This document shows positions 1-9,490 of a stretch of DNA of 64,000 nucleotides, in pieces. Below the pieces are notes generated by a model, which was given only the letters and a program-made list of their open reading frames with translations, searched no databases and was not told where the DNA came from. This DNA comes from Chloracidobacterium sp. (GTDB lineage Bacteria; Acidobacteriota; Blastocatellia; Pyrinomonadales; Pyrinomonadaceae). The stretch is from NCBI GenBank assembly GCA_016720705.1, contig JADKKB010000007.1, forward strand, positions 1,488,001 through 1,552,000, given 5' to 3'. Each line of letters begins with the position of its first letter. The first letter of the stretch is position 1. Position numbers and translations under genes: made by a program.

Positions 1-793
1 TGAGGTTTCTGTCCGATTCCCTTACCCATATATTAGAGAGCCTGATCACCTTTCGCTTTATCTTATTGAATATGAGCGTCCGCGTCATTACGTTATTTGC
101 CACGGGTTTGAGCGGACGTGGAAATGCCATCGACTCGAGCCAGCCATTAAATACACGACTACCTACCGATACATTTGAAATGATCGGAAAGTACCCGACG
201 ATCGCAATGATCGCGTTTGGATTATTTAGAGCGGCGTGCTCCATCAATTCAAACATATCGTCTCGGCAGAATTTTTCGATCAAACCCGGCAATTTTTTCT
301 GATCGCTGAACGGGTTGAGCAATTTTTCGACCGCTATGTCGGTAATACCGCCCGAGATCAGGATCAGATCGGCACCTTTAGGTTTACCGACAGCCCTATA
401 TTCATCGGCAGCGACCTCGATCTGTTTCCACATACTTGGAAATCCGACGTTTATTTCCGGATCGTAATAAAACGTCTCTTGCCGTTCCGCTCGTTGGTAT
501 GCAAGTGATTCTTCCTTGCGAAACTTGATCGTGGCGCCCGAGTGTGCTTTTACCTTTACATCGACTTTGCGCTTGTTTTGGAAAGCCTCACTGGCCAACC
601 AGTTGGCCGTAAGTGTATATATCTTATCCTTTTCTTCAAGGCCTTGGCCCCAAATGAACGAGTCTCCGATAACCAGCATATTGAGATCGCCGGCCTCGGC
701 AAGCGCTTGCGAAACCGCAGACTTTCCATCAACTAAGAGCATTGCCGACGCAAGTCCGAGGGCCTTTAGAAAATGTCTGCGAGATATGTTCAT
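1..793 (-). CDS. Tat-exported SGNH/GDSL-type hydrolase, 3' end cut by window edge
   Basis: An open frame runs leftwards from an ATG at 793 to base 1 without a stop, giving at least 264 residues. The N-terminus has a near-perfect twin-arginine motif (SRRHFLK, residues 4-10) and a hydrophobic stretch, so export through Tat is likely; tatB and tatC lie at 30-31.6 kb. Near residue 45, VIGDSFIWGQG is the block I GDS motif that carries the nucleophile serine of SGNH/GDSL esterases. Block V, the catalytic Asp/His, would lie beyond the window. The substrate is unknown. It is divergent from the MATE gene, with about 215 bp between them. Confidence 0.72.
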   Translation of the reverse strand, partial: MNISRRHFLKALGLASAMLLVDGKSAVSQALAEAGDLNMLVIGDSFIWGQGLEEKDKIYTLTANWLASEAFQNKRKVDVKVKAHSGATIKFRKEESLAYQRAERQETFYYDPEINVGFPSMWKQIEVAADEYRAVGKPKGADLILISGGITDIAVEKLLNPFSDQKKLPGLIEKFCRDDMFELMEHAALNNPNAIIAIVGYFPIISNVSVGSRVFNGWLESMAFPRPLKPVANNVMTRTLIFNKIKRKVIRLSNIWVRESDRNL

Positions 794-1008
794 CTTTATC
801 GGTATTATACCAATAAAGTTTTTGTCCGCATCCGCTCGATCTAATGATTGCGAAATCGGCGTTTGGTATGTTAAATTCTTGAAACTATGATTCCGCTGAG
901 CCGCTAATTTAACCGCAATAGTTGCGCCGATCCGTTCGCCATCACGTATTCGGATAGGTATTTCCCGCACTTGCCGTGTGATCAAAGTCTGCTCGTATTA
1001 CGAGGTTT

Positions 1009-2433
1009 ATGTCTGCTGACCGCAAATCTCCGCCTTTGGAGACCTTAGATAATTCATTTTGGGCGATCTTGCTTGAAGCGGTGCGCGGTTCGAGCAGGGA
1101 CCTTACCGTTGGCCCGATCGGGCTCGCAATACTTCTGCTCGCGGTTCCGATGATCCTCGAGATGTTGATGGAAAGCACCTTTGCGATCGTCGACATCTTC
1201 TTTGTGGCCAAACTTGGGGCGGATGCCGTCGCGATCGTCGGCCTGACCGAGTCGGTCCTGGCACTCATATATGCGATGGCGTTCGGGTTAGCGATCGGCG
1301 CGACGGCGACCGTTGCACGCCGCATAGGCGAAAACAACCCGGAGGCGGCAGCAAAGTCTGCGGCTCACGTGATCTACCTCGGTGTGATAACGTCGGTCGC
1401 GATCAGTATGATCGGCATCGTATTTGCACCGCAGATACTAACGCTCTTAGGCGCCAAACCGCACCTGCTCGAAGAAGGATCGCGATTTATGCGGATCATG
1501 CTCGGCGGTAACGCGGTCGTGATCTTCATTTTTTTGCTGAATGCGATATTTCGCGGGGCGGGCGACGCGGCGATCGCGATGCGTGTGCTTATTTTGGCAA
1601 ACGGCCTGAATATCGTACTTTCGCCGTGCTTTATCTTTGGCGTTGGATTCTTTCCCGAACTAGGAGTGACGGGTGCCGCCGTCGGAACTACGATCGGCCG
1701 CGGGATCGGAGTCGCGTATGCGGCGTGGCGTCTGTTCAGGCCCGGCGGGCGGGTGCACGTCGGTCGCGAAGCCTGGCGCCTTGATCCGAGCCTGTTGTGG
1801 AAACTCCTGAAATTGTCGTCCACTGCGGTCTTTCAGCTTTTGGTGGCGACGGCGAGTTGGACGGCGCTGATGCCGATAATCGCGGGATTCGGCGAGGTGG
1901 CGATCGCCGGATACGTAATCGCCCTGCGCGTGGTGATGTTTGCATTGCTGCCCGCTCTCGGGCTTAGCAATGCCGCCGCGACAATGGTCGGACAGAATCT
2001 GGGTGCGCGCAAACCGGAGCGCGCGGAGGCGGCGGTGTGGAAAGCAGGTTGGTTCAACGCCGCATTCTATTTTTTGATCGGTGTGATATTTTGGCTGTTT
2101 TCTCACGCAATTATCGGAATATTTACGACTGAGCCCGACGTATTGCGATACGGTACGTCGGCTCTGCACATCATCGCCTATGGATTTGCGTTTTACGGAC
2201 TTGGGATGGTCCTCGAAACGGCGTTTAATGGCGCCGGCGACACGCGGACGCCGACCTACCTAAATCTGTTGATATTCTGGATCTTTGAGATACCGCTTGC
2301 TTATCTTTTGGCATATCGATTTGAAATGGGGCCTGACGGCGTTTTTTGGGCGATCACGCTTGCATTCTCACTACTTGCGATCGCCAGCGGACTTCTATTT
2401 CGGCGTGGAAATTGGAAGGAGAAGGTGGTTTAA
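1009..2433 (+). CDS. MATE family multidrug/metabolite exporter
   Basis: The 474-residue protein is almost entirely hydrophobic, with about twelve membrane segments in two related halves, as in MATE (NorM/DinF-type) Na+ or H+ antiporters. Each half has the typical Gly/Pro-rich first segment: residues about 35-60 (LAVPMILEMLMEST) and a matching segment after residue 265. FNGAGDTRTPTYLNL late in the protein matches the conserved GDT region of the family. Length is typical. The hydrophilic 30-residue N-terminus leaves the exact start slightly uncertain. The substrate cannot be read from the sequence. Confidence 0.9.
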   Translation: MSADRKSPPLETLDNSFWAILLEAVRGSSRDLTVGPIGLAILLLAVPMILEMLMESTFAIVDIFFVAKLGADAVAIVGLTESVLALIYAMAFGLAIGATATVARRIGENNPEAAAKSAAHVIYLGVITSVAISMIGIVFAPQILTLLGAKPHLLEEGSRFMRIMLGGNAVVIFIFLLNAIFRGAGDAAIAMRVLILANGLNIVLSPCFIFGVGFFPELGVTGAAVGTTIGRGIGVAYAAWRLFRPGGRVHVGREAWRLDPSLLWKLLKLSSTAVFQLLVATASWTALMPIIAGFGEVAIAGYVIALRVVMFALLPALGLSNAAATMVGQNLGARKPERAEAAVWKAGWFNAAFYFLIGVIFWLFSHAIIGIFTTEPDVLRYGTSALHIIAYGFAFYGLGMVLETAFNGAGDTRTPTYLNLLIFWIFEIPLAYLLAYRFEMGPDGVFWAITLAFSLLAIASGLLFRRGNWKEKVV

Positions 2434-2487
2434 GTCCGCCGTGTCTGCGTCATATCCGCCAAGGCGTCTCTAATGTAGAATTTGTCT

Positions 2488-3180
2488 ATGTCCCAGATCG
2501 ATTTTCCGGATCCGCTCACATACGATTATCCCTCGTGGATGATCATCGGCCAATTTATGTATCCGGCCGGCGGAATTGTGCATTTTGGCGGGCGGTTGAC
2601 CGCAGAGAATGTCGTACGGGCCTACCGAATGGGAATATTCCCCTGGTACACGGAAGGCATCCCGTTGCCGTGGCATTGCCCTGACCTGCGAGCGATCATC
2701 GAGTTTGACGAGTTGAGGATATCGCGAAGCTTGGCAAAGATCCGCCGCGGCAGTGAATTGCGTTTTACGATAGATCAAGATTTCCCCGCGGTTATTCGCG
2801 AATGTAAGCGAGCGTTTCGGCCGGGTCAGCAAGGCACTTGGATAACACCTGATTTCGTAAGGGTTTACACCGAACTTCATCTTGCGGGGATAGCTCATAG
2901 TGTGGAAGCGTGGGATGCCGAAGACAATCTGGTCGGCGGGCTTTACGGCATCGACGCCGGCGGCGTATTTTGCGGAGAATCGATGTTTTACAAATCGCCT
3001 AACGCCTCAAAACTCGCACTATTGCACCTCATCGACCACCTCAGCGATCGCGGTTCGAACTGGCTTGACGCTCAGGTGATGACGCCGCATATGCAGGCAC
3101 TCGGTGCGATTGACATTGACCGTGAGGATTTTTTGGATAAACTCAAAGCAACGCAGTTACAGAACCTGACTATTTTCTAA
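2488..3180 (+). CDS. aat: Leucyl/phenylalanyl-tRNA--protein transferase
   Basis: Aat transfers Leu or Phe from aminoacyl-tRNA to proteins with N-terminal Arg or Lys, making an N-degron for ClpS/ClpAP. The family signature is clear: YRMGIFPWY near residue 47, then PDLRAII, and later GGLYGI and FCGESMFYKSPNASK. Its 230 residues match the usual length. I chose the ATG at 2488; a TTG two codons upstream (2482) is possible. The stop is one base before the next start at 3182, so the two are probably co-translated. Confidence 0.93.
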   Translation: MSQIDFPDPLTYDYPSWMIIGQFMYPAGGIVHFGGRLTAENVVRAYRMGIFPWYTEGIPLPWHCPDLRAIIEFDELRISRSLAKIRRGSELRFTIDQDFPAVIRECKRAFRPGQQGTWITPDFVRVYTELHLAGIAHSVEAWDAEDNLVGGLYGIDAGGVFCGESMFYKSPNASKLALLHLIDHLSDRGSNWLDAQVMTPHMQALGAIDIDREDFLDKLKATQLQNLTIF

Positions 3181-3181
3181 T

Positions 3182-3376
3182 ATGCCGCATCGCGAACGCC
3201 AAAATATTCGTCCCGGTCAACGAGTCGCTATCGTCCTCAAACAGGACCAGCGAACCGGCAAACAAACCGTCGGTATGGTGAAAGATCTGCTGACCAATTC
3301 CCCAAATCATCCGCACGGTATCAAGGTGAGATTGACGGACGGTCAGGTCGGGCGGGTGCAAAAAATTATCGAATAA
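3182..3376 (+). CDS. YwbE family small protein
   Basis: The 64-residue protein resembles the YwbE/DUF2196 family: an N-terminal IRPGQRVAIVLKQDQRTG segment followed by LTNSPNHPHGIKVRLTDGQVGRV. The family is small, basic, probably a compact beta fold, and has no established function. The start codon follows the aat stop by one base, so translation is likely coupled. The length is normal, and nothing suggests export. Confidence 0.82.
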   Translation: MPHRERQNIRPGQRVAIVLKQDQRTGKQTVGMVKDLLTNSPNHPHGIKVRLTDGQVGRVQKIIE

Positions 3377-3427
3377 ACGTCCCGGCACTTTGCGTCCTTA
3401 GCGGCTTTGCGTGAAAATCCTTTCAAT

Positions 3428-4474
3428 ATGGCAAATACTTTCTTGATCTACGGAGCAAACGGTTATACCGGTGAATTGATCACGAGGTTTGCGGCGGAGC
3501 GTGGTCTGAAGCCGATACTTGCGGGGCGTAATGAGGCGAAGATATCCGACTTGGCTGGTAAGTACGGCTTTGAGCATCGTGCATTTTCGCTCGATGACAC
3601 CGCAAAGCTCGATGCGGCTTTGCAGGAGGTCGATATGGTTTTGCATTGTGCGGGGCCGTTTTCGATCACGAGTTTGCCGATGGTCAAGGCGTGTCTGCGA
3701 AACCGCAAGCACTACACCGACATCACCGGTGAGATCAGCGTATTTGAAACGTGTGCGGCGATGGACAAAAAGGCACAAGAAGCCGGTGTGATGATAATGC
3801 CGGGCGTGGGTTTTGACGTGGTGCCGAGCGATAGCCTTGCCGTGCATCTCAAGAATCGTTTGCCGTCGGCGACGCATCTTTCACTGGCATTTTACGGTAT
3901 GGGAAGGCTGTCGCACGGAACCGCCGCAACGATGACGATGAATGTCGGCAATGGCGGCGCGATCCGCAAGGACGGTAAGATCACGCCCGTTCCGGCGGCG
4001 TGGAAAACTCGTGAGATCGATTTTGGCGAGGTGACAAAGACCGGCGTCACTATTCCCTGGGGCGATGTCGCGACCGCGTACTACTCGACCGGCATACCGA
4101 ATATCGAGGTGTTTACGATCGTCCCAGCGTCTAATCTTAAGATGCTCAAAATGAGCCGCTATATTGGCTGGCTACTAGCTACGGGACCGCTTCAACGCTA
4201 TCTGCAGGGCAAAATTCCGGCCGGTGGCCCGAGTGACGCGGAGCGCGCTAAAGGCGGAACGTTGCTTTGGGGTGAGGCATCGGACGCCGACGGGAACAAG
4301 GTCGAATCACGCTTGCAAGGCCCTGAGGGATATACGATAACCGCCATCGCGGCGCTCAATATCGCCGAAAAGATTCTCGCCGGCAACTTCGCGCCCGGCT
4401 ATCAAACCCCGGCCAAAGCCTACGGCGCCAATCTGATCCTCGAGATAGAAGGCACCGCCCGCCAGGATGTTTAA
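3428..4474 (+). CDS. Saccharopine dehydrogenase-like NAD(P) oxidoreductase
   Basis: The N-terminus (FLIYGANGYTGELITRFAAERG) is a Rossmann dinucleotide-binding motif of the saccharopine dehydrogenase/trans-acting enoyl reductase group. The middle carries HCAGPF, HYTDITGE and PGVGFDVVPSDSLA, which are diagnostic for that group. At 348 residues it is the short, stand-alone form. These enzymes are usually not lysine-pathway enzymes, and the substrate is unknown. I chose the ATG at 3428 over an upstream TTG. The 3' end overlaps the convergent serine hydrolase gene by 4 bp. Confidence 0.85.
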   Translation: MANTFLIYGANGYTGELITRFAAERGLKPILAGRNEAKISDLAGKYGFEHRAFSLDDTAKLDAALQEVDMVLHCAGPFSITSLPMVKACLRNRKHYTDITGEISVFETCAAMDKKAQEAGVMIMPGVGFDVVPSDSLAVHLKNRLPSATHLSLAFYGMGRLSHGTAATMTMNVGNGGAIRKDGKITPVPAAWKTREIDFGEVTKTGVTIPWGDVATAYYSTGIPNIEVFTIVPASNLKMLKMSRYIGWLLATGPLQRYLQGKIPAGGPSDAERAKGGTLLWGEASDADGNKVESRLQGPEGYTITAIAALNIAEKILAGNFAPGYQTPAKAYGANLILEIEGTARQDV

Positions 4475-6033
4475 TTCCTCGATTTTGGCACTTCCCTCGC
4501 CCTCAATTCCTGAATAAGCGGAGGATTTTCAGGGCTGAGGGTGAAATAGACCTCGATATTTAGGTTTTCGGCCTCGATTATGAATCGTCCGCGAAGCCCA
4601 TTTTCGGGGATCATTTCGCGGACGGTAACTATCTTACCGGCCTTTGCCCAAAGCTCGGCATAATCCTTTTTCAAAAGGTCTATCGGATGGTCCGGGAAGA
4701 AATTCTCGGCAAATATCCCGCTGTTTTCGGCGCTGTCCCACGCCGGGATGACCTTTAGTATTTCGGCTTTTCGCTGGGCCAGTATGCTTGAGACCGGAAG
4801 TTGTCGGGGCTTGAGGTCGGCGGTTTTGACCATGAGGTCGAGCACCTGCAGATTGACGTTGCCGAGGCTCGCGTACGTTACATTGCCGAATGCCACGACG
4901 CCGATGCCGTATTCCGGCAAGATCCGCCATTGACTGCCAAATCCGGGCAGCCCGCCGCTGTGGCCAATGTAGGTACGGCCGTCGCAATCGCGTAGCCAGG
5001 CGAGGCCATACGTGTAAGCACCCGCGGTCGCGCAGACTCGTCCGCCGGGATATGTGAAATTCAGATTCAGCCCGTTGAATCGCCACGGATGATGCATCTC
5101 GCGGACGGAGGCACGCCCCACCGGGCCGGTCTCGGCGGCATTTGACGGCGGCCAGGCGCTCAGATGAAACGCCATATATTTGCTGAATTCATCGATCGAC
5201 GAGATCATACCGCCCATCGCTCCCCACGAACCGTCCGGCGTGTCGTGCAGCAGCGTTTCTTCGTTCCAGCGTTCACGCTCCCAACGGTAGCCGTGAGCGA
5301 GCTTGTCAGGAGCAACATTGGCGTATTCCCATTCCGAGGTCGTCATCCCGAGCGGCCGCCAGATGTTTTCGCGAATGTACTGCTGATACGGTTTGCCCGA
5401 AACCTTAGTGATGATGCGGCCGAGCAGAGCAAAGCCCAGATTGGCGTATTCATAGGCAATCCCCGGCGGGTTTGAAAATGAAACCTGCTTTTTTAGAAGC
5501 TCGGACAGATCCTTGTCAGTATCGGCTAGTTGGCGGTCACCCCACGGGTTGTCCTCGGGAAAACCGGCTCCGTGTGACAGCAGTTGGCGGATCGTGATCG
5601 GCCTGGAGTCCGCGGTCGGGTATTTCAGGCCTTTCATCTCGGGCACGTAGAGATGCGCCGGATCGTCGAGCCGTAGCTTGCCGTCGTCGCGCAGTTTGAG
5701 GATCGCCATCGCCGTAAAGCTCTTGCTCATCGACGCGATCCGAAACAATGACTGTGACGTTACAGGCGTCTTTTTTTCAATATCCGTATAGCCGTCGTTG
5801 CCCGCAAAAACGAGTTTGCCATCGACCACGATGCCGAATGCAATGCCGGGGAAATGATTTTTGGCCGCGTGATCCTTATAGATCTTTTCGATCGCCGGAA
5901 AGGTCTGCTTTATCTTGTCCAACCTCGCGGGGTCGCTAAACTCCGCCGATTTGTACGACTGATCAAACGTGACCTGGCCGAGGACGGATAGACACAAGAC
6001 AAGGATAAGGATCGCGCTCTGGATGGTTTTCAT
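4471..6033 (-). CDS. Exported serine hydrolase, class C beta-lactamase/PBP family
   Basis: The 520-residue protein begins with a signal peptide (about residues 1-20, MKTIQSAILILVLCLSVLGQ). The catalytic motifs of the family are present: S101-M-S-K104 (SxxK), Y196-A-N198 (YxN) and HSGG near residue 365 (HxG). Such proteins are periplasmic D-amino-acid peptidases, esterases or beta-lactamase relatives; the natural substrate is not predictable. The ~120-residue tail after the HSGG motif is an extra C-terminal domain often seen in this group. It is convergent with the reductase at 3428 (4-bp overlap). Confidence 0.86.
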   Translation of the reverse strand: MKTIQSAILILVLCLSVLGQVTFDQSYKSAEFSDPARLDKIKQTFPAIEKIYKDHAAKNHFPGIAFGIVVDGKLVFAGNDGYTDIEKKTPVTSQSLFRIASMSKSFTAMAILKLRDDGKLRLDDPAHLYVPEMKGLKYPTADSRPITIRQLLSHGAGFPEDNPWGDRQLADTDKDLSELLKKQVSFSNPPGIAYEYANLGFALLGRIITKVSGKPYQQYIRENIWRPLGMTTSEWEYANVAPDKLAHGYRWERERWNEETLLHDTPDGSWGAMGGMISSIDEFSKYMAFHLSAWPPSNAAETGPVGRASVREMHHPWRFNGLNLNFTYPGGRVCATAGAYTYGLAWLRDCDGRTYIGHSGGLPGFGSQWRILPEYGIGVVAFGNVTYASLGNVNLQVLDLMVKTADLKPRQLPVSSILAQRKAEILKVIPAWDSAENSGIFAENFFPDHPIDLLKKDYAELWAKAGKIVTVREMIPENGLRGRFIIEAENLNIEVYFTLSPENPPLIQELRAREVPKSRN

Positions 6034-6274
6034 TTGGTTTGCTCCGAAAAGGTTCTCTCACAAAATATCAGAGCCGACCGCTAAAGCAAACCTGACGAAC
6101 CTAACGGGAACTCCGGGTGTGTTATCGCCGGCGGCGAGAAATGTATAGTGTGAACATTTCGAAATGTCATCGTCGATTAAGGCGCGGTCCGCCGGTCAAT
6201 TGGTTTTACCCAGAATGTCGCGGTTTTGTGAATGAGTTGATCATCAAAAAGCCCTCTTTTGCGGGCAAAAAAAG

Positions 6275-6302
6275 GCGGCGATCTCGTCTGCGAGATCGCC
6301 GC
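6275..6302 (-). terminator. Rho-independent terminator
   Basis: Perfect 12-bp stem (arms 6275-6286 and 6291-6302, 4-base loop). Read on the minus strand it is followed by CC and a run of seven T. It ends the 6331-6885 gene and perhaps a gyrB read-through transcript. Confidence 0.85.
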
Positions 6303-6330
6303 TGATCGGTCGGAATGGATGTTTTAGAGC

Positions 6331-6885
6331 CTAGGGTGTGTCGACTCGCTTGCCAGGGACGAGTTTGATCTGTTTGAGGGCAGTACCCGTCCATTCGTAA
6401 AAATAGTTTCCGCACTTTACCCTGTCGTCGTCGAGACCGCCACCTGGAAAGCCCGTTAGGATGACGAGGCGGCTGGTTGCCTTGGAATAGATCGGGCCGG
6501 CATCTTCATCGCCCAGGCCCGGAGCATCCTTTGGCAGTCCGTTTTCGGGAAGCGCACAAAAGCCAAATCCGACGCCGGCAAACTCCTTGGGAAAGAAAAC
6601 CCGCCCGTTGCGGGCATCAATTATTGCCCACTGCGAACAGTTCGTCCCACATCCCCAACCAGTGAGCACATAGTGGCCGGCAAAATTCACACCGCCCTTG
6701 GCGGCATTTCGCAGATTAGTGCGAAACATTCGCGCGTCCTTATGACTCTTGAGATCGACCGTGATCACGCGTTTTTTGTCAGTAGCGGACTTGTACTGAG
6801 AGAATGTGGGCAATTTCTGCCCTTGTGCGATGGAGCTTAGAGAAAAAGCGACTACCGCTAACACTATCAACTGACTTAATTTCAT
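6331..6885 (-). CDS. Exported protein of unknown function
   Basis: A 184-residue protein with an N-terminal signal peptide (residues 1-22, cleavage likely after IAQG). The mature part has a conserved-looking core, GGVNFAGHYVLTGWGCGTNCSQWAIID, with two nearby cysteines, then three further cysteines at most, and no recognisable catalytic motif. I have seen similar short exported proteins with a 'NFAGHY...GWGCGTxC' core in many bacteria, but know no function. It starts 17 bases after the gyrB stop on the same strand and may be co-transcribed. A strong terminator follows. Confidence 0.72.
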   Translation of the reverse strand: MKLSQLIVLAVVAFSLSSIAQGQKLPTFSQYKSATDKKRVITVDLKSHKDARMFRTNLRNAAKGGVNFAGHYVLTGWGCGTNCSQWAIIDARNGRVFFPKEFAGVGFGFCALPENGLPKDAPGLGDEDAGPIYSKATSRLVILTGFPGGGLDDDRVKCGNYFYEWTGTALKQIKLVPGKRVDTP

Positions 6886-6902
6886 ATTATCCGAAGGCTC
6901 GC

Positions 6903-9317
6903 CTATACGTCGAGATTCTTAACGTCGAGAGCATTGTCCTCGATAAACTTGCGTCGGGGTTCGACCTGATCGCCCATCAGCACAGTAAAGATACCGTCGG
7001 TCTCGATGGCGTCTTCGATACGGACCTGGAGCATCGTTCGCTTTTCGGGATCCATAGTGGTCTCCCATAGCTGTTCGGGATTCATCTCACCAAGACCTTT
7101 ATAACGCTGGATGGTCAGATCTTTTTTGGCCATCGTCATTACCTTTTCAAGCAGCTCTTCGCGACTTGTCAGGGTCTCGCTCTTGCCGTTTTCGCCGAGC
7201 ACGAATGGCCCGGAGAAATCTGCGTCGAGCACTCGTTTGAGCTCGATCGCCTTTTGAAACTCGACAAAGCTTGCGAGATTCCAGTCGACCTTGAGCGTCT
7301 GGCCATTTGGATAAATGACGTGAATTTCGAGCAAGCCGTGCTCGGTGTCGCCGCCAAGTTCGGCGTTGTAGCCCGCATCGATCAGCTTACCTTCGATCTC
7401 TGCCATCATTTCCTGTTCGCCAAAGACCTTTCGGAGGCGAACTTGATTTTTGGTAAGGACGCCGTCTGTCCCGGCAAATGCGTCGAGCAAGAGGTCAGCA
7501 AGCTTGCGGTCATTAAACAATCGACGAGCGACACGGTCAGCGTAGTTCCCGAATTCGGTCGTCTGCTCGAGAGCCTTTGACAGCTCGCGGCCCTCGACCG
7601 CGCGTCCGTTAGACGTGATCTGAGATTCGCCGGTCGCCATCCGCATAAGGTAGCGAAACATCATCTTCTCGTCCTTGATGTACTCTTCCTTTTTACCGCG
7701 TTTGACCTTATATAGTGGCGGTTGGGCGATGTAAACGTAACCGTTCTCCAGCAATTCGGGCATCTGGCGGTAAAAGAACGTGAGCAACAAAGTGCGGATA
7801 TGGCTGCCGTCTACATCGGCGTCGGTCATCAGACAGATCTTGTGATAACGCAGTTTATTGATGTCAAAATCTTCTTTGCCGATACCGGTACCGAGCGCCG
7901 TGATCAGAGCTTTGATCTCGCCGGAGCCGAGTATCTTGTCAAAGCGGGCTTTTTCCACATTGAGGATCTTACCCTTGAGCGGTAAAACGGCCTGATTCTT
8001 ACGATCACGGCCCTGCTTGGCCGACCCTCCTGCGGAATCACCCTCAACTATATAGATCTCTGACAATGCCGGATCTTTTTCCTGACAATCCGCAAGCTTG
8101 CCGGGCAATGTCGATGTCCCAAGTGCAGATTTGCGGACTATCTCGCGGGCCTTACGGGCAGCATCGCGGGCGCGGGCGGCATCGACTGCCTTACCGACAA
8201 TCTTTTTCGCGACATTCGGATTTTGCTCAAAAAACTCGCCGAGCTTTTCGTTCAAAAATGATTCGACCGGGCCTTTGACCGGCGAGTTCAGCTTGCCCTT
8301 TGTCTGTCCTTCGAATTGCGGTTGCGGGATCTTGACCGAGATGACAGCTACCAAGCCCTCGCGGACGTCGTCGCCGGTGAGCGTGACCTTAGCGTTTTTT
8401 ACCATACCCGAGGATTCGGCGTAGGCGTTGATGGTCCGCGTGATCGCTCCGCGAAAACCGGAGAGATGCGTTCCACCGTCGACGGTGTTGATGTTGTTTG
8501 CAAACGAAAAGATCTTTTCGTCGTAGCTGTCGTTGTACTGCATCGACACCTCGATCGACAGTTCGTCCGCAACGACCTCAAAGTACAACGGTTCTTCGTG
8601 AAGCAGCGTCTTGTTTCGATTAAGGTGCTTTACAAATTCGGCAATGCCGCCTTTGTAATAAAACTCGTGTGATTTCTCCGGGTCTTCGCGCTCATCCTTG
8701 ATATGGATACGGATGCCCTTATTCAAAAACGCTTTTTCGCGAAGTCGCTCAGACAGTTTTTCAAAGCTATAAACGGTCGTTTCGAAAATGCTGGAATCCG
8801 GTCGGAATGTGATCTTGGTACCGCGTTTTGAGGTTGTACCCGTCTGCTTGAGCGAGGCGACCGGAATGCCGGCCTCGAACTCCATCTCGTGCGTTTTGCC
8901 ATCGCGCCAGATCTCCAGACGCAAATATTCGCTTAGAAAGTTGACGCAGCTCACGCCGACGCCGTGCAGGCCGCCCGAGACCTTGTACGAATTTGAGTCG
9001 AACTTGCCACCGGCGTGCAAGATGGTCATCACAACTTCGGCGGCGGAACGGCCCTCTTGCTTGTGGATGTCCGTCGGAATGCCACGGCCGTTGTCGATGA
9101 CCGTTACCGAGTTGTCGATGTGGATCGTGACCTCGATGGTGTCGCAATAACCCGCCAGGGCCTCATCGACCGAGTTATCGACGACCTCGTATACCAAGTG
9201 ATGAAGTCCGATCTCACTTGTTGAGCCGATATACATCGCCGGGCGTTTCCGCACGGCATCACGGCCCTCAAGGACGGTGATCGAATCTGCACCGTAATCT
9301 GTCTTTGCTTTAGCCAA
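6903..9317 (-). CDS. gyrB: DNA gyrase subunit B
   Basis: GyrB is the ATPase and TOPRIM subunit of gyrase, which introduces negative supercoils. It shows the GHKL ATPase motifs (EVVDNSVDEAL, DNGRGIP, GGLHGVGVSCVN), the TOPRIM motif EGDSAGGSAKQGRDR, LPLKGKILNVEKAR and the DADVDGSHIRTLLL metal site. The C-terminal QRYKGLGEMNP is also present. At 804 residues it is the long form with the extra TOPRIM insert, as in E. coli. I place the start at a TTG (9317) because GAGAGG lies about 10 bases upstream and homology begins there; the frame is open further upstream to 9395. Confidence 0.95.
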   Translation of the reverse strand: MAKAKTDYGADSITVLEGRDAVRKRPAMYIGSTSEIGLHHLVYEVVDNSVDEALAGYCDTIEVTIHIDNSVTVIDNGRGIPTDIHKQEGRSAAEVVMTILHAGGKFDSNSYKVSGGLHGVGVSCVNFLSEYLRLEIWRDGKTHEMEFEAGIPVASLKQTGTTSKRGTKITFRPDSSIFETTVYSFEKLSERLREKAFLNKGIRIHIKDEREDPEKSHEFYYKGGIAEFVKHLNRNKTLLHEEPLYFEVVADELSIEVSMQYNDSYDEKIFSFANNINTVDGGTHLSGFRGAITRTINAYAESSGMVKNAKVTLTGDDVREGLVAVISVKIPQPQFEGQTKGKLNSPVKGPVESFLNEKLGEFFEQNPNVAKKIVGKAVDAARARDAARKAREIVRKSALGTSTLPGKLADCQEKDPALSEIYIVEGDSAGGSAKQGRDRKNQAVLPLKGKILNVEKARFDKILGSGEIKALITALGTGIGKEDFDINKLRYHKICLMTDADVDGSHIRTLLLTFFYRQMPELLENGYVYIAQPPLYKVKRGKKEEYIKDEKMMFRYLMRMATGESQITSNGRAVEGRELSKALEQTTEFGNYADRVARRLFNDRKLADLLLDAFAGTDGVLTKNQVRLRKVFGEQEMMAEIEGKLIDAGYNAELGGDTEHGLLEIHVIYPNGQTLKVDWNLASFVEFQKAIELKRVLDADFSGPFVLGENGKSETLTSREELLEKVMTMAKKDLTIQRYKGLGEMNPEQLWETTMDPEKRTMLQVRIEDAIETDGIFTVLMGDQVEPRRKFIEDNALDVKNLDV

Positions 9318-9490
9318 TTTTATTAAACCTCTCGAATAGATGCCTGTAACATATTTGGCCGAAGAACCTCTACAAATCCAGTATCCGGCGGACACTGAGT
9401 AGGAGAAAATTCTCCAGCCTGATAGAAAAGGGAATTATAGCATTTTTCGACCATTTGTGACAGCGTTTCAGACGCGCAAACGCTTTGATT

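Noticed and set aside
66..890. Several plus-strand open frames
   Set aside because: They lie opposite a continuous minus-strand frame with a Tat motif and GDS block, which explains the region better.
4483..4500. TTGGCAC followed by TCGCC near the end of the serine hydrolase gene
   Set aside because: The -12 element lacks TTGC and the site lies inside coding sequence between convergent genes.
9402..9415. GGAGAA-AA-TTCTCC between recF and gyrB as an operator
   Set aside because: Short arms and no second copy; it could occur by chance.
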